64,000 nucleotides of DNA from Siphonodentalium dalli (lineage: Eukaryota > Mollusca > Scaphopoda > Gadilida > Siphonodentaliidae), in assembly GCA_032622095.1 (NCBI GenBank), contig CP136069.1:42074194-42138193 (forward strand), read 5' to 3'. The notes under the pieces were generated by a model. It was not told the DNA's origin and did not search any database. It saw nothing but the letters and a program-made list of their open reading frames with translations. Made by a program: the position numbers and the translations under genes. Of the stretch, positions 25,861-37,531 are shown one piece after another; position 1 is the first letter of the stretch; each line of letters starts with the position of its first letter.

Positions 25861-28800
25861 CGAAATTGAAATTCCCAACTACACATTTTACCGGACTCGA
25901 TCATTCGGGGGCGCACTACAATGTTTAGTTTGTCCCAAAATTTCACATTTCTATAAATAAAACCCCCATGCGACCACTGTACACCAAGCATCTCTAGCTG
26001 ATTATACACCCGGAAGGCGCAATAAGAAAACGGACATTACAACTACAAATATCGGGTAGATCGGCATTCTACAAGACGGTATAGATAAAGTGTCTCGATT
26101 TGAAATCAAGTTGAAGTGAGTTATGTTCGCTGAAGCACGGTTCGTACTGTGGCGAAAGTTGATCTAAATTAGTGCCAGCCGATCAGTATTTAACAACAAC
26201 CATAGTTCTTTTGAGTTTGAAGTGGTAAAATGTTCAGAGCAGTAGAGTATGTGGTTAAAAACCCTCTGACACTGGATATATACGTCCAAGTAACCAATTT
26301 TGGTATGATAGGACTGGCGATTGAACATGTTCGCGGCGCCAGTAGCAGCAACAGGTTTTGTATAATGTAGTTGCGCTGATGCTGATTAAAAAAAATTATA
26401 ATGATATGAAACCAGGCACAATTTATTTTTGCCTGAAGTCGGGATCCAGAAATTTTATTCATTACAACTGTATCACTCTGTGATAGATGGTCGTTATTGA
26501 CAGTGAACGTCCTTGAGTGGTGCATATTATCGAGACCAACTTTTTGCTGTCTACTTGACACGACTTAATTCGCTCGGATTTGTTTCATTTATATATACTT
26601 AACTATTTGCAAAACGAACAGTATTTATACCCGCCAATGCGTAAGTTTAATTTATTGTCATCTTATCTATTGTTTATATGTTTAACAAGTGTAATTTGAA
26701 GTTTACATGTATATTTACTTATTTTACTATGGATGTTCAGTCAACAGGTCAATTGGAACGTTCTATACTTATCATCTTTAACAGTACACATTTATAGGCT
26801 AGTGTCCATCTGAATCATTATTCACTGTCATATGTATTCACTTCCATTTGCAACTTCATTTATTCACACGCTCATGTCACCTGTATTCACCGTTGTCTCC
26901 ATACTTCATCGAACATATGTCACGTGCGTATGGGCGTTTTCTATTTTTCATTTCGTGTCCCTTCATAACATCCTCATACCACTTGTTTCGTCTCATTTAT
27001 CTAACGACAGTTCACATTCATTTCACATGTATATGGTCGTGGATAGGTTTATACTATTTATCAAAGTTTTATTATATTTTCATTATACTCAATTGTCTTG
27101 GTGATGGCATGTTTCAAGTTATATGTATTGGATTGAATGTATTATTCTCACCCGTGTGGTCTAGATGGCATATTGTGTGATCACATGTGAACAGCTATTA
27201 TGATATATTTTCTAATTATATATTGTTTTGTCATTCTAGGTTAAAACCTGATTAAAGCAACATGTTCAATAACCTTGGCGTGGTTACTCCCCCAACTCGG
27301 GAAACAACAACTACAAGATCAACAACGATAAGGTGTCGAGTGACTTCTACGACGATGGCACGATGTCGAAACTTCCAAGTTGAATTAGATAGCCAATATG
27401 TAGCTATGATCCTCACTCGATGAAGTACCTGAGGCACACCCGGCAGAAGATACACGAGAGACACAGGCAGAAGATACATGAGACACCCGGCAAAAGATAC
27501 CTCAGACACACCCGACAGAAGCTATCGGAGCGCATTTAAATATTTAAGACACACATAGAAGGTAACTGGGGCACACCCGACAGAAGGTACCTAATACACA
27601 TATAAGGTGCCAGAGGCACATCCCGAAGCTCACTTAATTATTGGTAGCACACCTAGAAGGTACATGACACACCTAGAGTACCTAATGCACAGAAGGTACA
27701 TGAGACACACCCGCCAGCCCGCCAGAAGGTACCTAAGACACACATAGAAGGTACCTGAGGCACACCCTAAGCTCATTTAAATATTTATAAACGTAAATAG
27801 ACCGTAAAACCTATACCACACTTACACCCCTTCACCTATAGCTATGTACCATACCGAGCATACAAATGGACCCACACCTTACATATTATGCAAGGGTAAC
27901 TCTACTCGTATGCAAGGTGTTAAGTAAACGATACGTACAATCTTGTCATGTTACCTTTACAGCTAAAAGCTAAATGTTGTCTACACCAGAACAGACTCAG
28001 ACTTTAGGGAATTGACTGATTGTGACTTTTATTTATTTGTACTAAAATACTACCAAACGTTCCCAAGTCACACGAAGTTAGCAATACCGCACACTAATAC
28101 CGCACACTAATAACGCACACACACTAATAACGCACACTACGAATAAGACTGAACTAGCGCATTTAGTTAAATTTGCCGAAGAAATGTTCAATACTGCATC
28201 AGTCTGAGAACTTAGAATGGACATATATATTCAGAAACTCACTCCCCAGATAAAACCATCGATGAATCAATTTATCTGTTAGGTGGAATCTATTAATATT
28301 ATTTCAAATCCATATTCACCATATTTTATTTGGCCTATAAGTATATATATGATAAACATGTTGCTGTTGTTTAATATGTAATGAATTCTATATATTGTAT
28401 TCCCAATAATTAGTGAACCATTTAAAGCCACATGGTTGTTTGCGCTCCAAAGTATACATAATAATTTGTTTTTGAATTTTTCTCAATATCGAAATAGGTC
28501 GATACATATCTGAACTACCTTTCTACGAGCATTCTGTAACCCAAAAATACGCATTGAAGTAATGAAAAATACAACTGTGAATACCGTGTTTGGGGTCACA
28601 CTCACAAACCAGTCATTTGCAATACATGGAACAGAAAAGAGCGTTCCGTGGTATTCAATTCCTGATATGGTAGCAACAAAGAGCGTTTATCTTACTTCTG
28701 GCGAAAAGTTGAAAACGGCTGAAAATGGCATGTGTTTTTCAGAGCACATAAAGCCGGAATATCAATAGTTCGTTTATTTATTGGCCTATCGTATCCGTCG

Positions 28801-29604
28801 CTCCAAATTACGTAGCAAAACATATTGGAGGTTCGAATGAGCCATGTCCGTTTAATGGTACAGCAACACTGACTCTAGAACATATATATAGTCTCGACGA
28901 AATGCCATTTCTCGGAAGCACGAAGGGTAATCTTACCCCAAAATTACGTCACACCGTGTTAAGTACGTTAATCGGTTCGATTGCACTGTATTCTCGGTGT
29001 TAATAATTTGGAATCCAGAGGTTCGGGAAATAGAAAGTCTACGATTGGTAATCTCATTAGTCGTTTCGATAGCACGGACGTTTCTGGGAGCGACTATAGT
29101 GAGTTCTGATTGGCGTTAATGATTTGTAATCCGGCGTTTGGGGAAATAGAAACTCTGCGACTGGTAATCAGGAACATTATTACATATGTGTGTCTGAAGT
29201 TGACTGCAACAATACCTGGTAAAGAGGTATCGATCGTCCAAACCGTATGTCTCTTAACACTATGGTCCATCTTAGAGAGGAAATAGTCACTATCTGGGTG
29301 TCAAATCTTTGAATATTACATCATTATGCAGAAACACGCAACACACCTTATAAACCTGAATCAATTTCAACAACTGTCACAGTTGATGATCAATGCACGT
29401 GCCCGGGATGGAGGGGCCATATTAGTACTGTCTGCGATGACGTGAACCAAGTAGGAAAATCGATCTCATATTGCAGAGTTACTGGAATTCTAACTTAGAA
29501 ATTGTGGAAGAATTGTTCAGTCAGAGGCTCACTGTGTTCATCGTGCCGATTACCTTCCTATCACTCCATGTGGTACAGGAAATAATTAGAGAAGTGTCTG
29601 CACG
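25861..29604 (+). repeat. Macrosatellite unit 4 (right edge)
   Basis: 3744 bp. Shorter than units 2 and 3 mainly because the 14-bp TCACTATCTGGGTG repeat is present once instead of three times. A few private changes occur near its right end (CACGGACGTTT at about 29075, AACCGTATGTC at about 29240). Confidence 0.94.
28422..28855 (+). mobile_element. TTAA MITE M2 in macrosatellite unit 4
   Basis: Same position in the unit as the other three copies. Confidence 0.82.
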
Positions 29605-29695
29605 TTGTATTGTCGCGCCACTGGCGACATACTAACAATCCCAATTGACATATATTCGTGGAATATTCTTCGGAATTGCAATGACGAGTCCAAAT

Positions 29696-30598
29696 GTTAA
29701 AGATACGGGCGGCGTTAGCGGTGGGTGTGTTAAAGATACGGGCGGCGTTGGCGGTGGGCGTGTTAAAGATACGGTGGCGTTGGCGGTGGGTGTGTTAAAG
29801 ATACGAGTGGCATTGGCGGTGGGTGTGTTAAAGATACGGGTGGCGTTGGCGGTGGGTATACTAAAGATACGGGTGGCGTTGGCGGTGGGTGTGTTAAAGA
29901 TGCGGGTGGCGTTGGCGGTGGGTGTGTTAAAGATACGGGTGGCGTTAGCGGTGGTGTGTTAAAGATACGGGCGGCGTTGGCGGTGGGCGTGTTCAAGATA
30001 CGGGTGGCGTTAGCGGTGGGTGTGTTAAAGATACGGGCGGCGTTGGCGGTGGGCGTGTTACTGATACGGGTGCCGTTGGCGGTGGGTGTGTTAAAGATAC
30101 GAGTGGCATTGGCGGTGGGTGTGTTTAAGATACGGGTGGCGTTGGGTATGTTAAAGATACGGGTGGCGTTGGCGGTGGGTATGTTAAAGGCACGGCGGCG
30201 TTGGCGGTGGGTATGCTAAAGATACGGATGGCGTTGGCGGTGGGTGTGTTAAAGATGCGGGTGGCGTTGGCGGTGGGTGTGTTAAAGATACGGGTGGCGT
30301 TAGCGGTGGGTGTGTTAAAGATACGGGCGGCGTTGGCGGTGGGCGTGTTAAAGATACGGGTGGCGTTGGCGGTGGGTGTGTTAAAGATACGAGTGGCATT
30401 GGCGGTGGGTGTGTTAAAGATACGGGTGGCGTTGGTGGTGGGTATGTTAAATATACGGGTGGCGTTGGCGGTGGGTATGTTAAAGGCACGGGTGGCGTTG
30501 GCGGTGGGTATGCTAAAGATACGGGTGGCGTTGGCGGTGGGTTTGTTAAAGATGCGGGTGGCGTTGGCGGTGGGTGTGTTAAAGATACGGGTTGGCGG
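29696..30598 (+). repeat. 33-bp minisatellite amplified from a MITE terminus
   Basis: About 27 copies of a 33-bp unit starting GTTAAAGATACGGGTGGCG and ending GTTGGCGGTGGGTGT. Because 33 is divisible by three and the unit lacks stops in some frames, long frames appear on both strands (an 11-residue LKIRVALAVGV repeat on +, proline-rich on -). These are not credible genes. The unit equals the terminal 33 bp of the M1 MITE, seen once at 31271 and, diverged, at 32562. Confidence 0.95.
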
Positions 30599-31100
30599 TG
30601 GGTATGCTGTTAAAATATTCACCCCCGTCAAAAACCGCCATAAACAGAAAGAATAGTAAAATAAAGAGACCTTGTTCTTATACCAATCAGAAATATGGCA
30701 TAAACAGTATGTTATTGTCAAATGTTTTTCCTTTGTTATGTAAACAAAAGCAAAATAATGTTACATGACCTGGCTTTTGTTTAAATCCGGATATGGTAAA
30801 CATAAAGAGCTTTATTTGTTACTGTTTTCCTGATATGGAAATAATAAAGAGCGTTTATATAATTTATGTGTGATTAACCAATATAATTGCGCTGTGTTAT
30901 GTAAACAAAAGCAAAACGTCTGTAACACGGGCAGGTTCTTGTTTACGTACACCATCGTACGTCTTGACGACAATATATTATTTACGCGCTTGTTATGTTT
31001 GGCATATGTGAACAAAACTATATATATTTTAATATCCCTTCCGTTGATGGCGATTGAACAAATTTGAATATTTCTCAACGAACGCCGCCCGTGCCTTTAA
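29697..31100 (+). mobile_element. TTAA MITE M1 with expanded left terminus
   Basis: The right ~500 bp (30598-31100) is an ordinary M1 element: TCAAAAACCGCCATAAACAG, the TTCCTGATATGGAAATAATA core, and a right end CGCCCGTGCCTTTAA. At the left, where M1 normally has a single terminal segment, there is the 33-bp array, each unit starting with TTAAAG. I infer that the terminus was amplified after insertion. Confidence 0.85.
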
Positions 31101-31270
31101 ACGCATCATACTGTTATGGCTTTTCGTGTGATGGTGAGTATTAGAGCAAGTTCTGATCAAACCAGAGCAGTGCATGTACAAATGGTTGTAGCTGGTTCAT
31201 TGGTTGGTGTGTCCAAATGACTGGGAAAATAGTATAATGTTTGCAAGCGTCTTATTTAGCAAGTAACTGG

Positions 31271-31765
31271 TTAAAGATACGGGTGGTGTTGGTGTTGGGT
31301 ATGCTGTTAAAATATACAGCTCCGTCAAAAACCGCCATAAACAGAAAGAATAGTCAAATATAGATGTCTTTGTTCTTATACCAATCAGAAATATGGCATA
31401 AACAGTATGTTATTGTCAATGTTTTCATTTGTTATGTAAACTAAAGCAAAAAAAGTAACAAACCTGGCTTTTGTTTAGATCCGGATATGGTAAACATAAA
31501 GAGCGTTATTTGTTACTGTTTCCTGATATGGAAATAATAAAGAGCCTTTATATCATTTGTGTGTGATGTAAACAGAAGCAAAACTTCTGTAACACGATCA
31601 GGTTCTTGTTTTACGTACACCATCGTACGTCTTGACGACAATATACTATTTACGCGCCGATTATGTTTGGCATATGATCAAAACTATATATATTTTAATA
31701 TTCCTTCCGTTGGCCATTTGAACGAATATGAATATTTCTGCAACGAACGCCACCCGCGCCTTTAA
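31271..31765 (+). mobile_element. TTAA MITE M1 (single-copy terminus)
   Basis: TTAA at both ends (31271 and 31762). Starts TTAAAGATACGGGTGGTGTT, and its body is highly similar to 30598-31100, with TCTTGACGACAATATA and the AATAAAGAGCCTTTAT core. It shows the unexpanded state of the preceding element. Confidence 0.87.
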
Positions 31766-32561
31766 AAAAAACGTCATTATAAAGTCTGATAATAAAGATA
31801 CCGACGAACAGAGTCTCCGATGGAAGCATTGTCCCCATCGCCTTCCAACTCACACATGGGTAGTTCGGAGCGAACGCCAGCCGTCTGTAAAGAAACACAC
31901 ATTCCCTTCATCCGACGATTTCGATCGTTACCAAGGTACTACATATTTCATATGATATACAATTGACGAATTACTGTAAAATCCTATCTGTGTGATTAAA
32001 GATGTCCTTCATTACACGGACATAATGTTGTAAAATTATGTGAAACACTCCCGTGGGGTGATCAAATATAAATAGAGAATAACCTTGTTCAAAATTATCA
32101 TTCCGGCCATATTTGTATGAATATTAATCCAAATTGACAACACACATCTCATTCTGATTTCTGATATATTAACTAAATGCAATGAGTCTCGATGGCGAAA
32201 TAATTTGTGTTAGTTTATCGCCGATAGTTCGTCCCGAATCGAGACGCACATATTTAAATTGAGCGCAGTTCAGACAATGTTTTCTATGAAGTGGTATCGT
32301 CGATTTCTTAGAAATTTTCGGCGATGGTAGAATACTACATTATCCAGGTTGGCTTAGCGCCTGAGTGCTAACTTATCCATTTCACGCACCCGAACAAGTC
32401 GATACTATGTCTTTAATGTCAGACGTCTGGTTTCGTGAGTAGCTGCCTTTTATGATAATGCATTTTACTATATCAACTGAACCCTGGGTCCCGGGAAGTC
32501 TGGTTTTCTATGCACTAACTTCAGGTCTGGCCACCGCTTCTGTGATAACCATGTTCGTAAA
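31766..32561. other. No gene recognised
   Basis: AT-rich sequence between two MITEs. Short frames only. Confidence 0.4.
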
Positions 32562-33063
32562 TTAAAGGTACGGTTGGCCTTGGAGGTGGGTATCCTGTGA
32601 AAATATTTCCACCGGTCAAAAACCGCCACAAACAGAAAGAACATCAAAATGTAGACAGACTTTGTCCGTATACAAATAAGAAATATCGCATAAACAGTAT
32701 GTTATTGTCACATGTTTGACCATTGTTATGTAAACAAAGGCATAAAAAGTAACTTTTCTGGTGTTTGTTTATATTATGATGGTAAACATAAAGAGCGTTC
32801 TTTGTTGGTGAATTCCTGATATGGAACTAATAAAGAGCGTTTATGCCATTTGTGTGTGATTAGCCAGCAGCATTGTGCTGTCTTCTGTAACACAATCAGG
32901 CTCTTGCTTAGGTAAAATATAGTAGGTCTTTATGATAACATGCTGTTTACTAGATGGTCATGGTATATATGAACGAAAATGTATGCGTTTTAATGTTTTT
33001 ATGTTTACGGTGATTGGAACAAATATGTATATTTTCGACAACTAAGGCCTCACGTGCCTTTAA
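32562..33063 (+). mobile_element. TTAA MITE M1 (502 bp)
   Basis: TTAAAGGTACGGTTGGCCTT at the left and GGCCTCACGTGCCTTTAA at the right: terminal inverted repeats of about 17-20 bp with mismatches. The closest relatives are 6827-7327 and 39204-39705. Confidence 0.9.
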
Positions 33064-33399
33064 ACAATTGTCCGTTTACAGAACAAATACGCCTACCAGA
33101 TACTACACGTCCATGCCGGGGAAGCGTGAACAATAGGCATATCGCGAACTACATACCAGTTCCCGTTCAAATGGTTAAATGCAATCACGGGAAACAGACA
33201 TTCCTTGTGATATACGTCAACGAATCACTGTAACGCCCACAGTACTTTACCCTAAACAAATATTGTCTGACGTCGCCAATAACAACGACCCCTCTCGGGT
33301 CATGCATGTACAGGTAACGGGCGGGCGTTCCACCGTAAAAAATATCACCGGGAATCTCGTCGGCATTTTGTGAAATCTCGGTGTGATTCTGTACGGAAT
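33064..33399. other. No gene recognised
   Basis: Overlapping short frames on both strands at 33179-33460. No recognised motif. Confidence 0.4.
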
Positions 33400-33690
33400 C
33401 CGTCCAAAACATCCCGACGAGATTTCGGCAGAATCCCAAAATTCCAAAATTATCATTCAAATCACGGCAAAATTGTCATTAAAATCTCGAAAACAAATTC
33501 AAATCAAATCCCGGCAAAATTATAATCCCGTTCAATTTCGCTGTAATCCATTTAAAATCCCGCTATAATCCCTTTCAAATTTCGCTATACTCCCGACCAA
33601 ATTTAGTTATAATTCCGGCCATATTTCGTTATAATTTCGTTCAGATCCCAGTAAAATTCGTTCCACATATATCCCATATAATCCCCCAAT
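33400..33690 (+). repeat. Degenerate short repeats of an AATCCCGGCAAAATTATAAT phrase
   Basis: About a dozen variants of a 20- to 25-bp phrase (AATCTCG / AATCCCG followed by an AAATT stretch). Confidence 0.7.
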
Positions 33691-34253
33691 AACCCCATTT
33701 GTCGCATAACAAGGAAATACCTGATTATTAGACACACAGGAAATGTCAAAGTCTCACAAGGCACTCGATATGTGAATGGAGAATTATTTAATTTTAACAG
33801 TCAAATAATGAATATCAACATGTCAACATATATTAGCCTACCAACCAACTAAAACACATTTGCAGCTGCATCGATGTGTCAGCATTTTACTCATTGAGGT
33901 ATTTGCCAGAGCAATTATGACAAATGTCACAAATAAAGTTATCTTTTTTAAGAATAACTTAAAGTAGAGCAGCTATTGATACTACACATATAAGTTGATG
34001 AAATGCTTGTGTTATTGGCAATGATTGTTTAGCAATTACGGATACTGTTTAACAATTACAAAAGTACATGTATTTATCACATAATTTGGCCATAAAAGCA
34101 GTTTCATAATTATCGGTAATAGACACGTTTAATATCAGCGCGTGCGATGACGTCACGGCGTTCTTCAGATAACTTGCGATCGCTGTAGTGTATGATTGTT
34201 GTTTTCGATGAATATTTCGCGTTGCTTCGGGTTTATTTGATCATGTGATAAAG
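33691..34253. other. No gene recognised
   Basis: AT-rich, with no motif or repeat seen. Confidence 0.4.
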
Positions 34254-34399
34254 GGTATCTCACACTCGTCCTATTTTATACGTAATTTATCAACATCGTC
34301 CTCTAAATTCTATTTGAGCCTCGGTAAACCTCGGCTCAAATCGAATTTAGTGAACTCGGTTGATAAATTCCGTATAAAATAGGAACTCATGTGAGATCC
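34254..34399. repeat. Long hairpin: ~70-bp inverted repeat with tiny loop
   Basis: Left arm from GGTATCTCACACTCGTCCTA to ATTTGAGCCTCGG; right arm from CCTCGGCTCAAATCGAATTT to TAGGAACTCATGTGAGATCC. Arms differ at roughly a fifth of positions and the loop is about 4-6 nt (TAAA). Could be a solo foldback MITE or a hairpin RNA source if transcribed. Confidence 0.9.
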
Positions 34400-34752
34400 T
34401 CTATGTATGAATTTTCAGCTGTACCCACTGCACATTATGTTAACAACTATGTGTAAATACTACTATCACAGTGCCAGAAATTATATCAACAAACAGTTGA
34501 ACAAATTATGAAAGCCTATATTGCAAAATAGTCAGAAGATTGAAAAATATACCAGAAAAAACTTATTTTCAACTAAAATGTTGGATTTGCAATTGACAAT
34601 GCTGTTAGTAAAATGACAGTAATGTATTATATGCATAGACCATTGACACAATGCAAAATTGGTGTAATCTAGATCAGACTGGAAAACAGTATCACATGTT
34701 TTATCGATAAGAGCAGTGAAAGAGAGAAATGTGAAACTAATTTATTAACGAC
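34400..34752. other. No gene recognised
   Basis: AT-rich sequence between the hairpin and the MITE. Confidence 0.4.
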
Positions 34753-34905
34753 TTAACCCTTTACCCAACAAACCGGCCAAAACCGGCCAAATAAAGATTC
34801 AACAGCCTAAAATATCTTCGGTCTGTCTCAATAGAACCATACAAATATGGATATCATTGGAACCGGCTCCTTGACCACATTGTGATAGTTACAGTTATGC
34901 CCTGT

Positions 34906-34973
34906 GCCAATGCATTCTCTTATATATGCGAGTCGACCATAGGTCGCCTCGCATATATAAGAGAATGCATTGG
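34906..34973. repeat. Palindrome in piggyBac-like MITE copy 2
   Basis: Matches the palindrome at 8603-8670, from CCAATGCATTCTC to GAGAATGCATTGG. Confidence 0.92.
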
Positions 34974-35054
34974 CCTAACAAAAATCTTTTTTTAACACTT
35001 TTTACCATTTTTTCTTACTTTCTTTAACAATTTTATAATTTTTAATGTGTTAAG

Positions 35055-35122
35055 CCAATGCATTCTCTTATATATGCGAGGCGACCTATGGTCGACTCGC
35101 ATATATAAGAGAATGCATTGGC
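35055..35122. repeat. Second palindrome in piggyBac-like MITE copy 2
   Basis: Same arms, with central mismatches in the opposite orientation to the first. Confidence 0.92.
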
Positions 35123-35152
35123 ACAGGGCCCTTCTGTTGGGTAAAGGGTTAA

Positions 35153-35665
35153 ACACGTACGTGCTGGATAGTGTCTGATATCTCAAAGAAATGTGTCAAA
35201 GTTATTTGTACGGTGATATTTGACATCATAAATCATGTTGAATCTCATCAATTAATGCTAACAGTACATTAAATAAGTATTACTCTACCTGTAAAACAAG
35301 CTATTCTACAGGTGCTGTACCCACAGCATGTATATTCATATAAATGAATTTAACAGACATGGTAACACAACATTTACGGTGTTCATTTGTTTTTCAGGCA
35401 CATGTACCAGAGTTTGAATTCATTTCATTGTTGGATGTACGGATAAGTGTTCTGAAGGTCTGTATATTATACAAATTGACATCTTCAATGTTCACAGTTA
35501 TATCTCATACGGGTAGATTAGTTATCATTTGAAAGCTGATGCCAGTACCAGTTGTTGAGTCATGTCGCCATGCCCATAAAACGTGTTCTACACTCCATGT
35601 GCCGGATATTTTGCACGTATGATTTTGGTCCTATACTACAACTACTTATAATGTGATTTTAACCA
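35153..35665. other. No gene recognised
   Basis: AT-rich; the 62-residue frame at 35344-35532 has no support. Confidence 0.4.
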
Positions 35666-35707
35666 TAATCTGCTCAGAATCGCCTCATTATGAGTTCTAA
35701 ACACATT
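35666..35707 (+). mobile_element. Left part of a split family H hairpin element
   Basis: ATAATCTGCTCAGAATCGCC and CTCATTATGAGT match 47269-47300. The element stops exactly where the 1.76-kb insertion begins and resumes at 37466. Confidence 0.7.
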
Positions 35708-37465
35708 GGCCGGATTCGTCATCTCCGGTTTAAACCTCCGAGTTTGAACCTGGTTTAAACCTACATTGGCGGTCTAGCCAAACCAGGTCTAAGGGGGCGT
35801 TTTTTCGTTCAGTTACCAACTAATTGACAACTCAATTTGGTTATATGAGCACACAGTCAAACTACCATCTTACCTATCGGACCAAAAGACAAGCCGTAAT
35901 AATGGTTATTGACATGTCATAAATTATCGCGAACGCGTACACGCTCATTGGATTTTTTCATTAAATATCGCTCATGGACCATTAATCCGATCTCTTTGTG
36001 GGTTTAAATTAATCTGACAAAGGGCATGTCTCTCCACATGGGTGTCACGCGCTGTTTATCACTTTGCTTGTGATAGATTTTCTGCAAGATGCTTTACCCA
36101 CAAAGACAAATTTGTCGTATTTACATGTATATATTAAAGAGTATAGGAGTGTATATCTATATGTCCGTTTGTCTGTTCGCAACTGATTTAAAAATTAGAA
36201 AAAATTATTTAAAAAAACAAAATGAAAAAATTGTGTTGTTAAATTGAGTAAGGAGTTGTATCTAACAAGAAACAATATTTAAAATTTATATTAATATTAG
36301 TTTGTTTTAAATTTAATTAAATTTTTTTAAAGTTAAAATGTTCAAATGGTCAAAATGTGCGCAAATGTGACGCAGGCTCCTGTCGCACGAAGGGGCCGCA
36401 GTCCCCTCTGACGCTGAATAAAGGCTCCATAATCGAGTCTATCCTGGACCAAGATGTCAGTCAAGTAGAAGCTATATGCTTACTAGTGCACACCACAAGC
36501 GGCATCTGAACTGTTTGAAGTGGGCAACCATAAAGAGGCACAGCTTTTAATAAAGAAATATATTACATGCGTTGTTTTTTTTCAATGTAATAAATTTTCC
36601 GTCATGCAGAAAATAAAAAAGTTCCCAGATCTTGAACTGGTAGAATATATGGGCAGAGCCAGAGTAGAGCTTTGTGGCATGATCTACATCAATATAAGTT
36701 ATCAAATTTGACTCATATAGCAATATAAGTTTAGGATTGCAAACTATGTGTATAGCATATCTGGCCATGCAGTATCATCGTTTTGGTGTCAAAATTAAAA
36801 CGTTGAACCATTCAAATGAATTCGTAGGAACTACCAGTATTTGTGACCACAAGATAGTTGTAAAAATCATATCGAAGGAACATGTCCATATCTGAGCAAA
36901 GCTCGCGTGCGAATGAATCAACTGTGACATGATAACACCAGTCGGTAGCCGCCACTTAGACGCTCCCTCACTCGAGATAATTTACAGCTCCACCCTTTGA
37001 TTGATTGTTTGGCAATTCTAAACCGCGATGAAGAAAAGACGGATTCGTCATATCAGGTTTAGCCTCCGTAAAGCTGGTTTAGCTGGACCACCGAATTAGA
37101 TGGTTTAGTTGCCGGTTTAAGCTTATAAAACGCAAACAAAATATCGAAATTGACAAAAACTTACCCCCACAAGCTTCTCGCTTATAAATTTCCAATCAAA
37201 ATATGGTCGCTGTCGTAATTACTGATTTTCACAATCAATAAAACGAGGCGGTCCGCATTAGGCAAGTACGATTAATTATCTCGACGATACAGAGACACTA
37301 CTGCTAAACCACTGGTCTGGCTGGACCAGGTTTAACCCAGAGATGACGAATGCGTCACTTAGACCTGCGATCGCGGGTTTAAACCACGGATTTTGCTGAC
37401 TCACGGCGGTTTAAACCTAGAGGTTTACGTAAACCAGGTTTAAACCTGAGATGACGAATCGGGCC
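35708..37465 (+). mobile_element. 1.76-kb terminal-inverted-repeat element T (copy A)
   Basis: Left end GGCCGGATTCGTCATCTCCG and right end ATGACGAATCGGGCC are inverted repeats (about 29 bp including GGTTTAAACC). Flanking bases are ATT on both sides (35705-35707 and 37466-37468), consistent with a 3-bp target duplication. Subterminal regions are packed with GGTTTAAACC-like motifs and GATGACGAAT. The interior has no transposase; short frames at 36520-36768 are unsupported. GGCC-type ends plus a 3-bp duplication fit a non-autonomous PIF/Harbinger element (inference). A second copy lies inverted at 47793-49568. Confidence 0.85.
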
Positions 37466-37531
37466 ATTATATACCTAAAACAAGTTCTATTATAAGCATA
37501 TAATGTGCGGGTTTTCGAGAGAACAGGGTGT
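37466..37531 (+). mobile_element. Right part of the split family H element
   Basis: ATTATATACCTAAAACAAGT and the end GTTTTCGAGAGAACAGG match the end of the 47065-47430 copy. The hairpin's return arm is missing, so the host copy was already truncated or lost sequence on insertion. Confidence 0.7.

Larger units (their letters stand above)
14561..29604. repeat. Macrosatellite: four head-to-tail copies of a ~3.77-kb unit
   Basis: The phrase CGAAATTGAAATTCCCAACT starts units at 14561, 18321, 22091 and 25861, and the array ends at about 29604 in GAAGTGTCTGCACG. Spacing is 3760, 3770, 3770 and 3744 bp. Units 2-4 are almost identical; unit 1 differs by scattered substitutions and a small deletion near 14590. 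Every unit carries a 434-bp TTAA MITE and a degenerate 25-bp minisatellite. No reading frame in it looks like a gene (see rejected items). The unit is not rDNA, histone or snRNA DNA as far as I can see. Near-identity implies recent amplification or homogenisation by unequal exchange, or an assembly duplication. Confidence 0.95.
34753..35152 (-). mobile_element. piggyBac-like MITE with twin palindromes (copy 2, 400 bp)
   Basis: Inverted, nearly identical copy of 8573-8971, with TTAA at both ends and the same CCCTTTACCCAACA termini. Differences are a few single bases (for example GGCTCCTTGACC against the complement of GGTCAAAGAGCC). The same two palindromes lie at 34906-34973 and 35055-35122. 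Confidence 0.9.

Noticed and set aside
29696-30598. CRISPR-like repeat array
   Set aside because: Repeats are contiguous with no unique spacers, and the context is eukaryotic.
30125-30721. 198-residue minus frame and its + counterparts
   Set aside because: Translation of the 33-bp minisatellite; both strands are open because the period is a multiple of three.
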